Origin: Acanthaster planci
Taxonomy: Eukaryota; Echinodermata; Asteroidea; Valvatida; Acanthasteridae
DNA: 38,266 nt
NCBI RefSeq assembly: GCF_001949145.1
Contig: NW_019091357.1
Location: 4,474,500-4,512,765, forward strand
Direction: 5' to 3'
Under the pieces are notes generated by a model, which did not search any database, was not told the origin of the DNA, and saw only the letters and a program-made list of their open reading frames with translations. This document shows, one piece after another, positions 10,316 to 22,500 of the stretch (positions are counted from its first letter, which is position 1; each line of letters opens with the position of its first letter). The position numbers and the translations under genes were made by a program.

Positions 10316-13300
10316 GTGAGAGATTTTCGCAAATTTCACTACTTCAGAATTGTTTTAAGACTATCTGTACAACGGGTTTAGATCGGAAAAAGTTTGTTCT
10401 TCACTTTTATGTAGTTTTCTAGGCCCCAATGTAGTTATTTAGTGTTCATAAATCGTAAAGAGTCTTGACCCGATACACCGGCGTATATGGGGAAACAGGC
10501 ACATCGCGCGTTACGGAAGTTTTCGTTTGCACACGTTTGTGAGGAAAAATTGCAAAATGACCTCACATTTTTCGTGTTGCAAAGCTTATATTCTTCCTCG
10601 ATTTCACAGTAAACGTCGATTTACTAACAAAAATCAACTTTCCAGTACTTCAAGGGTGAATTTTTCCTTCCATTCCTTCATGTTTATTCAGTCTTGGTGT
10701 CATTTTGGGGTAAAAGAGTGGTTTTTCTGTGACGGAAGTTGACAACTCTGAAAGAAGCAAGTAATGTTGGCTGTTGAGGCATTGCATCGGATTTTCTTTT
10801 CGTTGAGAAACTTGGAGCAGATTTCTTAACGATTAAAAATACTCATTTTCAGGTTGTTTAAGATCGGGGAGATTGTCATTTTCTGCAAGTTTATTAATTT
10901 CCTTATGGTGTTTTGCCGTGTTTGTGTTTGTGTGTGTTGTGAAGTGGAAATAAAACGCATTTTGTGGGCTTAAAAAGTGTTGAAACTAAGAATTGCTGCG
11001 CATACGTGTCTCCAGTTGATTTGTACTGCAGCTGTGCGTGCGGGCCTGGCGTGCTTTGTCGCCATTACTAGACGACTGGCTTTTTTTCTTTAAAATGTTT
11101 AAGCGTGTGTATCTCCATTTTTCAAAACACTTTGTAAATTCCGTGGAGCAAATTCAGTGTTGGTTTGTGCACGCTTATGATTTCAGTTATAATGAATGAA
11201 ATTATGGTTTGTTGTTTTTCTGGTTTTTGAATTCTTATTTGTTTGAAGGGTGGATTCTTCAAGATGAAATTAAGTTTTATCCCTGTCAAGGTTCTTAGGA
11301 ATTTTGTCGACTGAAATTTTTAATCGGAGACAATAAGAAAAAAAGAAAAGACAACTCAACTTATTAATATTACTTGATATTAAAATTACTTAATCTCATT
11401 AAAAGCATGAAAAACAGTGGGCGACGTACATTTCTTTCACTTATGAAGTGTGAATTTGTGTTTAAGTTCACATGGAGAAATGTATCATGATGCCATAAAC
11501 GCGCTTTAGCTGTCTTCACTTAAACACATTTTTGGTATAAAATAACAGGTGAATATTTATGTAAGCTCGCTATAGCACCCAGGCACACCTGGTGTGTGCC
11601 TTTTCTAAATTCAGTTTTTCTTTTACTGTTTTTGTCAATGAGATACACATTTTCCTTTTTTCCCTTAGTTTCCTTTTTTTATTCATGACTGGCTACATGA
11701 AATTAATAACTGTGAAGACCCCCAAAAAACTGTCAGTAAAACTTTATGCGCCCCAGTTTAATTCTTGTTCTGTTCATCTCTATTTGTGGAACCCCCTCCC
11801 CATTCCTTTCATCCTTCCTCCCCCCCCCCTCGGTAAATGCTAGATTGGCCACTACAAACTGCACAAGACAAGAATACTCAATAATTCACTTGTGATGTGA
11901 CACTGTCATCAAGTAATGGTGCTCATGAATTCACATGATTACATTTGCATAGATATACGTGTACACACCGAGTTTTTGACACCACTAAGGATGTTGGGGA
12001 GGCTTAATTTGCTTGACTATCTGCAATTTAGAGTTTCACCAAACCAGTAGAAGGCATTCCCTAATTCCATACAAACTATATCAATAAACACTGAGGTAAC
12101 TACCGTACTTATACTGAAGACTAACCAAAGCTTACATGGGGTATTGTCTCTTCTTAATCATATTTCTTTGTGCTGAGCTAGGAGACAGCGAAATTCAGGA
12201 ACATTAAGTTGACGCCTCTCAAATCAGTAGCATGAGACCTGGCCATACAAAGTGATAAATGCATGATATTCTGTCTGTTTTTAATCTTTTCGATTTCAAT
12301 TATAAGAATGAGCTCATTTTTGAAAGGCAAAAGATGTGTCTACACTGTCATCTATGACTGATCAGAGTAACTTTCATGAAGAGTTTAAATGATTTTGACC
12401 CACAGTGTCTTTTGAAAATATGAATATAGGAGCAGAGCTCATCTCAGTCATGCCCCATGTCGTAGTTCAGACTGGTTACATTCGGTCCAAGGTCAACCAA
12501 TTGATAACAATTCTATGACAGCGTGGTGGAAACCGTGCAGTCTCTACAGTGCTGATTCATTTCAGCCGGTCATTTATTTGTATCTTTGCGTCTGAGGTTA
12601 ATCATGTACAATAATAAATTTTTATGCTACATTCGAGAATATAGAATGAACAGAACCATAAATGGTTGTTCCCAACAGTCACGACTGTTTGGGCAAAAGG
12701 AAAACAAATTAAATGATCGGAAAGTGTTCATCTTTATTGCAAATAGCCTCATGTGAGTCAATCACTGTAATTAGACTTTCACAAGTCTGCCTATTCTGTG
12801 AAAAGGCTCTTCACAGGTCTCACGGCCTCAAAATGTTGTTACATGATTTCCACCCCCGTTCTGACCCAGGTACAGCCAATAGAATTTGGCCTGCAAAAAA
12901 AGAAAGAAAGAAAGAAAAAAAAGCGATGTACACATGTACTGAACTGTGCATTTTTCCTCCTGACCCCTTTAGTCTACCCGAGATAAGTTTGGTGGGGTGA
13001 CTTCCTGTATTTCTCACATGTGGACGAACATGTGTGAGGAGAATTGAATTGCCTGAGCACACATGGAGTAATATGCCAAACGGTAGAAATAATTTATTCC
13101 TAAATGGCTGAGGATGTAGAACCTATATTCCACTTTGCATGCTGTACACAGGTAGAGTTACGTACAAGAGTGCTCTCGGCAACATTCAACATTAACCCAG
13201 ACGATATCATTTGCCTTTTATCACGGCGCGTACAGTTGTAAGCCTTCATGTTTAGTTGGGGCTGTTACCTTGCCATTTTGATTTTTGAAAACAGTAGATA

Positions 13301-13875
13301 GGTATTAATTACTTTATTGTGGGTGGGGGAGCTCTTAAATTTTTTCTGGGTGCAGACACGGTGAGTTTTCATGTCAATTATTAAACAGAATAGCTAGATG
13401 GTGTAATGCAGGGTTTAGAAAAATATCTGTCCCTGGTTTTTTCTTCATTGTGCTGTTTTGGTTCTCCAAGTTTATTTGGAGATATCCAAATACTCGGAGA
13501 TTATCTTTCATGCACTTTTTCAAAGTTATGCCCATTTTTGTGCATGTACATGTACAATGTTTAAGTCTTGTTTAAAGTAGTCATGCAAGGTCAAAACCAA
13601 GACTTGACAATTTATATTGAGCATGCATGTACACGTATGTCTGTGTTGTACATGTATGTGGGCACAGATGATTGGGTTCATGATGTACATCTCCTGTGTG
13701 TGTTTGTACATTCACATGTAAGTTAACATGTTCATTGTGCCTTGCATATATAGTTGTGTCAGCCCCATGTGTGACACTCTGGAAGTGAGTACTGAAGCTG
13801 TTGTTTGCTTTCTTTTGAAGGCCTTTGAGAAAACCAGCTTGTGTAATTGGTAGTTATTTCTAGCAGCAATACCTT

Positions 13876-14154
13876 CAGGGTTCCCGTGGCCTGGAAAAGT
13901 CATGGAAATTTGTTTTCGTTTTCCAGGCCTGCAAAAGTCATGGAATTGTGTAAAAATGACTAAGTCATGGAATTTTTCAAACACAGCGTGTGATTTCTAT
14001 TGCCAGATAGTAGTGCTTAAAATGAGTTATTTTTATGTGCAACTTTAAAAGTCTGAATAGTCCAAGAAAATGCATTATTGGGTCATATAGATTTTCATAA
14101 TTTGGTCATGGGAAAACCATGGAATTTATGTGTCCTTTAGGTGCAGAAACCCTG
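13876..14154. mobile_element. hAT-like non-autonomous transposon relic
   Basis: The ends are inverted: CAGGGTTCCCG at the left and GTGCAGAAACCCTG at the right (reverse CAGGGTTTCTGCAC). The interior repeats the AAAGTCATGGAA motif three times and ends with CATGGAATTTATGTGTCC. CAGGG termini are typical of hAT elements. No clear 8-bp target duplication remains. Confidence 0.45.
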
Positions 14155-14759
14155 GACATTTTTCTGACAGTGATAAACTGTTTTATGATGTGCCAAGATA
14201 ATTGTCATCAGAAAGCTTGTTTATGTCTCTAACTGCTTAATGTTAGGAAAAGTAAGTCACGAGTTGTATGCGGTTCTTTGTAAATATTTGTTTTATGACA
14301 CAAAACTCAGTGAAGCAGGCCAGTCACATGAGCAGTCACATCTTGCTCCTGTGGTTTAACATTGCTGCAAGTGTTAAACGCATTAAAACATCTGACGTAT
14401 GCAAAGCAGCATGCAGGCTGTAATTGGAGTGAAAACAATAGGGCACGATATGCTGGTACAATGTTATCATTCCCTTTTGCTGTCAAAAATGGACGGAACA
14501 AAATCTGCGTGTCGGCGTTGACACTTAAAAAAAAAAAACGGACTGTGATTTTTAGTTCAAAACAGATATCGCACCCTGTAGTTTCAATCCCACTTTTGCT
14601 GCCCCCCATGCTGGTGCACATGAACAGTGGAGAGGTCAAGACTTGGCAAAACATGCAAAACCATCAGAGAGCACGGTGAACATCATGGTGACTTACCAGC
14701 CTCCGTTAGAGTTTTGTGTCTTATAAATGTTCTTGGCGTGATAAAAACCGATGCAGAAG

Positions 14760-14895
14760 TGCACATGCATATACATGTAGTTTGCACATGTACATTAATT
14801 CTCCTATACTGACACGTTAGGCAGAGCACATGTACATGTACATGCATGTACTTGAGATAGTAATGAGTATTTGGTGCGTACATGTACATGTCAAA
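14760..14895. repeat. TACATGTA-rich stretch
   Basis: At least four ACATGTACATGT-type clusters within 135 bp, probably an expanded and interrupted hexanucleotide microsatellite. Confidence 0.6.
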
Positions 14896-16245
14896 CACAA
14901 TAGCGCACAAAAGGGATTAAGTTTGCATGTGAATGCAATCATTTGAGAACGTGCACATCATGAATGTACCTACAGAGCAGAAATGAACATTTGAAATTGT
15001 CAAATCTTGGCTCAACAAAGAACTGATTAGCATGTGATACCAGGGAGCAATTAAAATGGTCCTCTGTAATAGCTCCATGGTGATGCCTACATGCCCATGT
15101 ACATGCCCATGTGCACTGCAAATACAGAGGAACCATTTAACTGGTTTGAAAGTGTCATGATTGCAGGCCAATATCATGGTTATATATCTGCTTGCAGGAA
15201 GTGAATTTATCTTGCAATCGAATGTACTGCAGATTAAAGCAATTCCCTTCCCACTAGTGCATGTCGTGATCCATGGCTTTTGAGCATCAACACCGATGTG
15301 AGACCAAAATAATGGAGACACCTACTACAAGCAAGGTTGCCACAATAAACCGCCTCTGTACCCAGTTACTGTAGATATGAATCTTCCCGGGTGAGGAAAT
15401 GTAGATTCTGATAGAAGCAAAAACAGGGGGGGAGAGGAGATTATCATTCATCAGTCTGTTTAATGACCATTTCAACCATGTCCCTCCTCACCCTCCATGT
15501 TCTGCAAGCTGAGCTAATTCCCCTGACTAATCAAATTCTGTGCCCATACATCAGAGTGGGCTTTAAAGCCTATATAACTGTTGCCTCATGTGTTTTTGCA
15601 TTTTAAAACATTTTGGGATTGAGTCGGTGCTTTGCAAGTTCTGTGGAAAATCCCCCCCCCCGTACTAAGACGCCACCAATTGTGACACAACTGCCCTTTG
15701 ACCCACAGTTCTACCTGGCTGACTGATGCTTGACTTTTTTACATGTTTTGAATTTAACAGTTAGCAACACCTTTGATCATGAGGCTTAAGGACAACAGCA
15801 CACAGTATGCCGCAGCTGCACGTACAGTGCAATGTGATGCATACACAGCACAGAATGGGTATCCTTGAGGAAGACGGTTGGACCGTATTGGAGACACCAC
15901 AATTTGCACAATTTTCAAAGCATATATTCTGTTCACACTGAATGTTCACAACAGGATTGCTCTTAGCTTCTACATTTATTGAAGGTCATGATGGCATGAT
16001 CTGAATATTAGTTCTGTGCATTAAGATTTCTTTAGATTCTGTTGTTTGTCATTTACGGGTATTGCATCCCTAAAGGCTGAAAATTAGGAGATCAGTGAAC
16101 TTGATGCAGAGTGTTCATTAGAAGATTGAGCTTTAAAGCTTTTTGTTAAAAATCACCAGTCAAAATAAGGTAGACAAAAGTTACACTCTTAAGTGCACAT
16201 CAGTGTTATACTAATACATGTAAGCGAAATTCTTTTTTGTGTCCA

Positions 16246-16332
16246 GGAGTTGGCTTCAGTGAAAAGTGCACATAAAAATCTGAGTGAGCTGCGGTCTAGT
16301 CTCCTATTCCAGTCCACTCTTCTGCAGTCACA
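16246..16332 (+). other. L3MBTL: 5'UTR segment of the L3MBTL-like first coding exon
   Basis: It begins after a strong 3' splice site (TTCTTTTTTGTGTCCAG ending at 16245) and contains an in-frame stop TAG at 16297-16299 before the ATG at 16333. This shows that translation starts in this exon. Confidence 0.65.
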
Positions 16333-16525
16333 ATGGCCGACACCGAAAGTGGCATGGCCGAGCAGCCGCCAAAGAGGAGACTCAAAGTGGAGAAAGAGGC
16401 CAAGGAAAACCCCGGCGAGGCGGAGACTGAGTGCTGTGAGAACGAGGCAAAGAGGAACGGCCAGAGCACGGACAGCGACGATATCGATTTGTCGGTGCCA
16501 GAGGGGGAGCAACTGGACGATGAAG
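16333..16525 (+). CDS. L3MBTL: L3MBTL-like coding exon 1 (residues 1-64)
   Basis: Starts at the ATG after an in-frame stop and ends GAAG|GTAAAT in phase 1. It encodes a low-complexity, Glu-rich N-terminus with a basic patch PPKRRLK near residue 14 that could act as a nuclear localisation signal. Confidence 0.8.
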
Positions 16526-19500
16526 GTAAATGTTTCCTACAGGGGTTAATTTGGTGTAGCTAACGTGATCCAGTCTGGCTTGTGTTAGTTGTAATCAGGT
16601 ATGCAGGTGAACTTCAGCAGAGATGGCAGTGTAATCCTGCTATCTCCACAAAAAAACAGACACATGCACAACTTTTTTCAAAAAAGATGGTAAAACCAGA
16701 ATTTAGAAATGTTAAAGAAAAACATCACATTTCTGAAATTCAGGTGTTCAACACACTTCGGCAATTCTGTTGTCCCTGTCTGGTATTTTCAGATGAGGAC
16801 TGGTTCAACGGAGTTTGTGAGAACTTTTTACCCAAAGTTTCAATTCAGTCTGATTGAGACTTAAGTTTCCTCTTGAATTTCATTTTTTTTTTACGTTTGA
16901 GCGAAGTTTAAGAGTGACAAAAAGGAACAATGTGATTGAAAAGTTTCAGTGGGTTCATTTCTTTGAGTGTTGCAGCGCATCAGATGAAGACAGACCACAC
17001 CAGATACTATCTTTCTTTTTTGTAATGCACAAAGATCCTCCGGTCATTCCAAATGCCACAGCGGAAAAACCCTCCCCAGGGAACAATTCCACATCCACGT
17101 TCCCTCCGGCCGAAATGCCTACCCTCGAAAAATCCGACACAGACCCTCTCCTGTCAGCCACCCAAGAGGAGGCCCCCACAGAAGGGCCTGGGTTAACAGT
17201 ACCAGAGGGAGGAAGCAATAGTGAAGAGAACGGCAATGAGGAGGTCAAAGGTGAAGAAGGGGGAGGGGCGGAGGCAGAGGGCTGTGGTGGGGAGGGAATG
17301 GAATACATTGAATGGAATGCAGACGGCATCGGCATCCTGCCTGGGAGTGACATGAAGGTGAGAAAAATCGGTCGGCTTTCAGTTAGTCTTCAGACTTTGC
17401 TTAAAAGATGTGTATAAGAAAAGTTGTCCAACTTCAGAAAAACTTGGCTTTAGCTCATTAAGTTGATTACTAATTTGTCAACAACACAGCAATATAACTC
17501 CCAAGTGGACTTGAGTGTCTCACAAGTGTATTTGACAGAACTGAGTGGTTTTCGTGTACATGAAATTACGGGTACCATCTTCATGTTGTCAGTCTAGAGG
17601 CTTTTATTAAATTTTGGTGTAATCCCACAAGAATACAGATTTGATACACTTTGATTCCTTTCAAATGTTTTTGGAAATGTTTTTATTTGTATTTCTGTAA
17701 CAGTGTTGTAACTCTGTGAGAGCAAAAATCATTCAAATCTGTGTCTGATTTGCACACGCACACTTGGGTACTATTTCTTTAAACCAAATTTGCCATGTAC
17801 GGGTTTTCACTAAGTTACACTGGAGTGGACTTGGATGCTATTTCATTGTAACGGTGGCAAATTAGGTTAAAGGTATGTATGACCCTGCAACAAACAGTTA
17901 ACTTGCAGTTGTCTGACAGTATTATGTGGTAAAACTTCCCATGGCCATATGTATGTATAATATAAATATCATAAAGCAGTGGTTATGAACTATCGCCGAC
18001 CCCCTCTGCAGTTCAAGTTGAACGAGTTTGGCGTCCTGGAGCTGATCATGGATCCGGACCCCATCGAGCCTGCAGATGAGCCCAGCCCGAGCCCTGCACC
18101 CACGCCGGCCAGCGAGGCTGGGAGTGACATCTCCAGCGAAAAGTCAGCCGTCTTCAACAACGACAAGAAATATGCCACCTCGTTGGGTAAGCATCGGTTA
18201 TGTGTCGAGGGAGGGTCAAAGTACATGTAGCTGTTGTACCAAGAACTCTTGTTCGGATCTCTCTTTTGTGTGTTGCAAAAAAAATCCTCTAATTAGGTCC
18301 TAAGTAATTACATTTTTCTCCCCATTTTGTCCTTTCCCTCCAAAAAAGAGTGAAAGAAAACAGGCTTAAACTGTACAAGTGAGAAAGATGTTTAACGTTC
18401 CATGACACAGAAGTGGTATTTGTGAAAGAGTTTGAAGAAAGGATTTTCTTTCAAAACTTAGGTCCACAAAACCCATCTGCACCCCAAGTAAAGACAGGTA
18501 GCAGATTTAGGTACATAAAGGACTGTAAAGCTTGAAAAAAAATTACTCCGTCTAGTTTGCGTACATGTACATCTAGTTTGTGGTTTACAGGTAGCCAGGG
18601 TAGTGAACACCTACTAACCATTGATGCAGTTTTATGTGCATTGAAAACAGAGAGGAAAAAGTATGTCCACCAAAATTGTATGTAAAAAGGTGCAGCTGTC
18701 TCTTGTCTAGTCAGTAACCAATCATGGGCAGTCAGTCATCGGTTGGTAATTGATTGGCTGACTGCTATTCACAGATGATCTACAGAAACAACCAGGCAGC
18801 AAGCCCCTAATGTGTGTCTGTGAGCAGTGCTTGAAGGAAGGGCCCATTACGGAGTTCTGCAAGTCAGGCCGGTTCTGCAGCCAGTCCTGTGTGGGAGCCT
18901 ATGCTAGCAAGTACGGAGAACCACCGAGATTACCCATCCTCCCTAATCCTTCCCTGACCCCCCCTTCCCCCACTTGAGCAACAACCGGTTCAGTCAATTT
19001 CTCAAAACTTACATCGTCACTTTTCCTTGTCTAAAAATATGTATTTTTTCAGTAACAATCGAAAGTGTGCTAGTGGAGTATTGCTAATACTCTAGGCTTT
19101 GAAGTTTTACCCGTTGGAAAGTTACTCCTTGATACGTCCCCACGCCCCCCCCCTTCCAAAGGAAAGCTTCCAGTGTAATTGGCCGTGTTGATAGAAACGT
19201 TTTTGGACGTTTCCCTGTGTTTTTTTATTCAATCCCTGCAGGCAAGGATCCCTGCGCAAGGAGTCAGAGAAGAAGAAGAGTTCAAACATGATGCTGAAGA
19301 AGAAAGTGGGTCGTAAACCTAAGAGCCCCGGCCCAGAAGGCAAGGTGAAGGAGGTTTGAAATATGGCTAATGATCTTTGCCTGTTAGGATTTGCAAGCCC
19401 TTGTATTTAAAGTGGGGAACTCAGAATAGTTGGAGGTGCCTTGCTCCCAGTAAAATGGAGCTGACTTATTGGTTGCTATTTGTGTGCCCAGTGGCCTGGG

Positions 19501-22500
19501 CAGGTGTTTTTAAAGCCCATATAACTTATGGATCACAACGCAGATAACAGCTTCATGTGATTGAACACAGTAACTTCTAATTAGAAACTTGATCTTTGCA
19601 GATATCCCCCCCCCATTGGCATTATCAGAAAACATTGGCCTCAGCAAGCTAGACACGTTCCCACTGCCACCACAAGCCAAATAGGCAGGTCCTCCTCTGG
19701 CGACTGAATTACCCTTGATCGGGGGGTTATCCTTACTCTGCTGCCCAGACCACGCCAACAAAGTCGAATTACAATGGGTCTAGACCATCACTATGCTCAA
19801 CAGGGAATGCTGGCTGAAGCCCACTGATTCATCACACTTACATGAATGAACTATAGAATCAAACTTTTTCTGATTTTTGGTTTGTTTCCCAACCGGGCAG
19901 GCCCACCTCCACGGAGATCTAAAGATGACCATTAACATAAAAGGGATGGACAAATCGCCCATTGCAAATAAGCCAGGTGAGATCATTAGAACTCTGTGTA
20001 CATAATGCCGGAGTGAAATTCACAGGTGTCTACCTTAAAGTACGGAAAAACTTGTAGAAATGCATTCGCGACATCCGTTTTGTTGCATAAACAATTTTAG
20101 CCTTGTATGTTGTCAACATAATTAGTCCCTCTGAGAGTGTTCAGCTTACATCTCAGAGTGTATAGTAGTTTGCCTCTCACAAGTATAAGCTTTCCTTCTC
20201 TTAGGCAAGAAAAAAGGCTTCACGTGGAGTACTTACCTGCAGCAGGAACGCGCATTGGCTGCCCCAGCCAAATTCTTCAAAGACGTAAGCAAAACCTTCT
20301 GCAGAGCTGGTTTTTCCTTGAAATGGCGCAATCTAAAAGTATGCATGCCATGCAAGATTCCCCTGTTCCACTGCCGGCTTCACTCTGACATCCCACAAAG
20401 TTTGTAAGAACGGTTTGCAGATAATGTAGTTGGTTTTGAAAGGTTCAGAAGTTCCCAAGAGGGATCAGTTGAAATGTAACCGTTGATTTGTGGCTGTTTA
20501 TTGCCTCATTTGTGAGGTGAACATTGTTTCAAAATTTGTTGTTCAGCATGGGAAGCCGAAAACTCAATCAAGGCCTCCACTCCATCAATATACACATCTT
20601 ACAATTCCACCAAAGGTTTCCCCCCAAATCCTGACGTTTTCGAAAAAAGAATGGATATGCTCTGAAAAGAATATCCTTGGTCCAGTTGATGTACTGAGTG
20701 TGTCAGATCAAGTCCTAGGCTTGGGCCTGTGTTTTAAGTTGTCCAACCATGCTCCACAGTGACAGCACTCACGTAAACCACTCTTTGGTTGACCCCCTCA
20801 ATTGGCTTCCCCACCACCACCACCCATACCCTATCCACACAGGCCTTCCCAAGCGGCAAAAACAACTTCAAGGTGGGCATGAAGTTGGAGGGCATCGACC
20901 CCAAGCACCCGAGCCTTTTCTGCGTCCTGACGGTGGCCGAGGTCCGGGGCTATCGTATCCGGCTGCACTTTGATGGCTATTCTGAGTGCTACGACTTCTG
21001 GGTCAACGCCGACTCGCCAGACATCCAGCCGGCCGGCTGGTGTGAGAGGACAAACCACAAATTGCAGTACCCTAAAGGTTGGTCAATCTGGTACCTTGCC
21101 CCCCCCCAGCTTTTGTCAGTTTTTCGTCGGGCCAAAGTTTCCCGTTTGGTACTGATTTGTCCTAAACTGGGGGAAACCACATATAATGTTCTAATTAGCA
21201 TTAACAATTTCCTGTAATAATTCAATAAATTCAGAAAAGAAAAGAGTACCTACGAGGTTTTCATGCTTGCCAGAAATCTAGAGTTACCTCAGATGGTAAA
21301 AATTATCTTGGTTTCAGTGTGCTCTTAAACAGTTTATCCACAGAGTTTAAACCAAAACTAGTCGGGTTATGTATTGCTTTAGATTTTGTGCTGTTACTGT
21401 AAGTGAAATCATTTTGAAAGGAAAAAGTGAACATATACCATGTAGTTCTTTGTATTTTGCAACCTTGGCGTCCTGGTCTCCGGCAATAGCTTGATGTTGT
21501 AAAGTGGCCATGACTCAAGTGTTTGACCCTGTTGACTGGACAGTTGTGTCCTTTGCCGACAGCGCTTTTCCTCCAAGCCCAGCATCGTAACAGGCACTTT
21601 CTCTCTGTTTTTTTCTGTTGTTAAAAAAAAAATTGCACTGCTCATGTAATAGGCAGAGGTAAGTTGGGCACTGGTTCTGCTTCTCCTGTCCTGGCCAGCA
21701 TGAAGTGGTCCAAGCTATTTCTTTATTAGTGTTTTCAGCCTTGAGATTGTGAAAATGCACAGAGAGGACAGATCTGGAATTTTTATTGATGAACGTGCAT
21801 GATGTACTTGACTTGCAAATACATGTACATGTATATTTCTGGGAATGTGTTTTTGTGTTTTTTTTGCTACCTGATTTTCCACCCAGATTAACTTTGGTGT
21901 CTGTTTGTCTCCTGCTAATGTCAAAGTTTGGCCTTTTTATTTTCTTATCCTAAGTTTGCTTCCTGCGTTGTTTTTGTTCTTTTTGTGATAAGTGGGCCTG
22001 TGCGTTAATTTGGAATGGTGAGAGTACTGCCAAGTATGCTTTGTGTTGTGCTAGTTGGGCAAGCAGGCTTTCTGTTTGTGTGGCCCTGTCTGAATCACTT
22101 GGCTGCAGCCTGAAATTACACACAAGTCTATGATAGCGGCTGCAGCTAGTGCCCATAGAGTCGTGTGCAAAGCATAGCCGCAGCCGAGTGATTTGGACGT
22201 GGCCTGTGCCCCTCTGAAAGGCGTTTCTTGAATTCTATATATGTTTGTTTTTGTGTGCACATTGCATGTGTTGCAAAGGTCTGCATTGTTTTACGTCTAC
22301 ATTGAGGTGCATATAAAGCTGTTTGCGGTAACGACGATGGAGGAATCGTACATTACTCCAGTTTCTGAATTGGGGCTATCCCGGGTAATGGGCATCATCA
22401 CCCACCGACTTACTCGGAGCAGGTGTCTGTGGATCTCTTTCAACACCTGAGTATTTGTTATCTTTCACACTCTGGCAGGCTTCACGGCTGACAACTTCAG

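Larger units (their letters stand above)
10316..16245 (+). other. Presumed first intron
   Basis: About 5.9 kb with no recognisable exon. It holds an AAAGAAAGAAAG simple repeat (12893-12921), a hAT-like relic (13876-14154), TACATGTA arrays (13541-14890), C11 near 15652 and a small GGCACAC/GTGTGCC hairpin at 11581-11599. If the first exon lies elsewhere, part of this is intergenic. Confidence 0.35.

Noticed and set aside
9931-14895. TACATGTA arrays as possible CRISPR or regulatory arrays
   Set aside because: Units are 6-8 bp without unique spacers, scattered through the window; they are ordinary eukaryotic microsatellites.
14917-15321. 134-codon open frame on the - strand
   Set aside because: Cys/His-rich composition comes from TACATG/CATG repeat content; no recognisable family.
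16955-17353. Antisense Pro/Ser-rich frame over exon 2
   Set aside because: Composition is the complement of the acidic Glu/Gly coding sequence; no independent support.
17979-18011. Reading exon 3 from the upstream ATG near 17985
   Set aside because: The 18011 acceptor has a good pyrimidine tract, restores phase 0 with exon 2 and recreates the conserved GSDMK-FKLNEFG junction. The upstream acceptors at 17976 and 17979 give the wrong phase.
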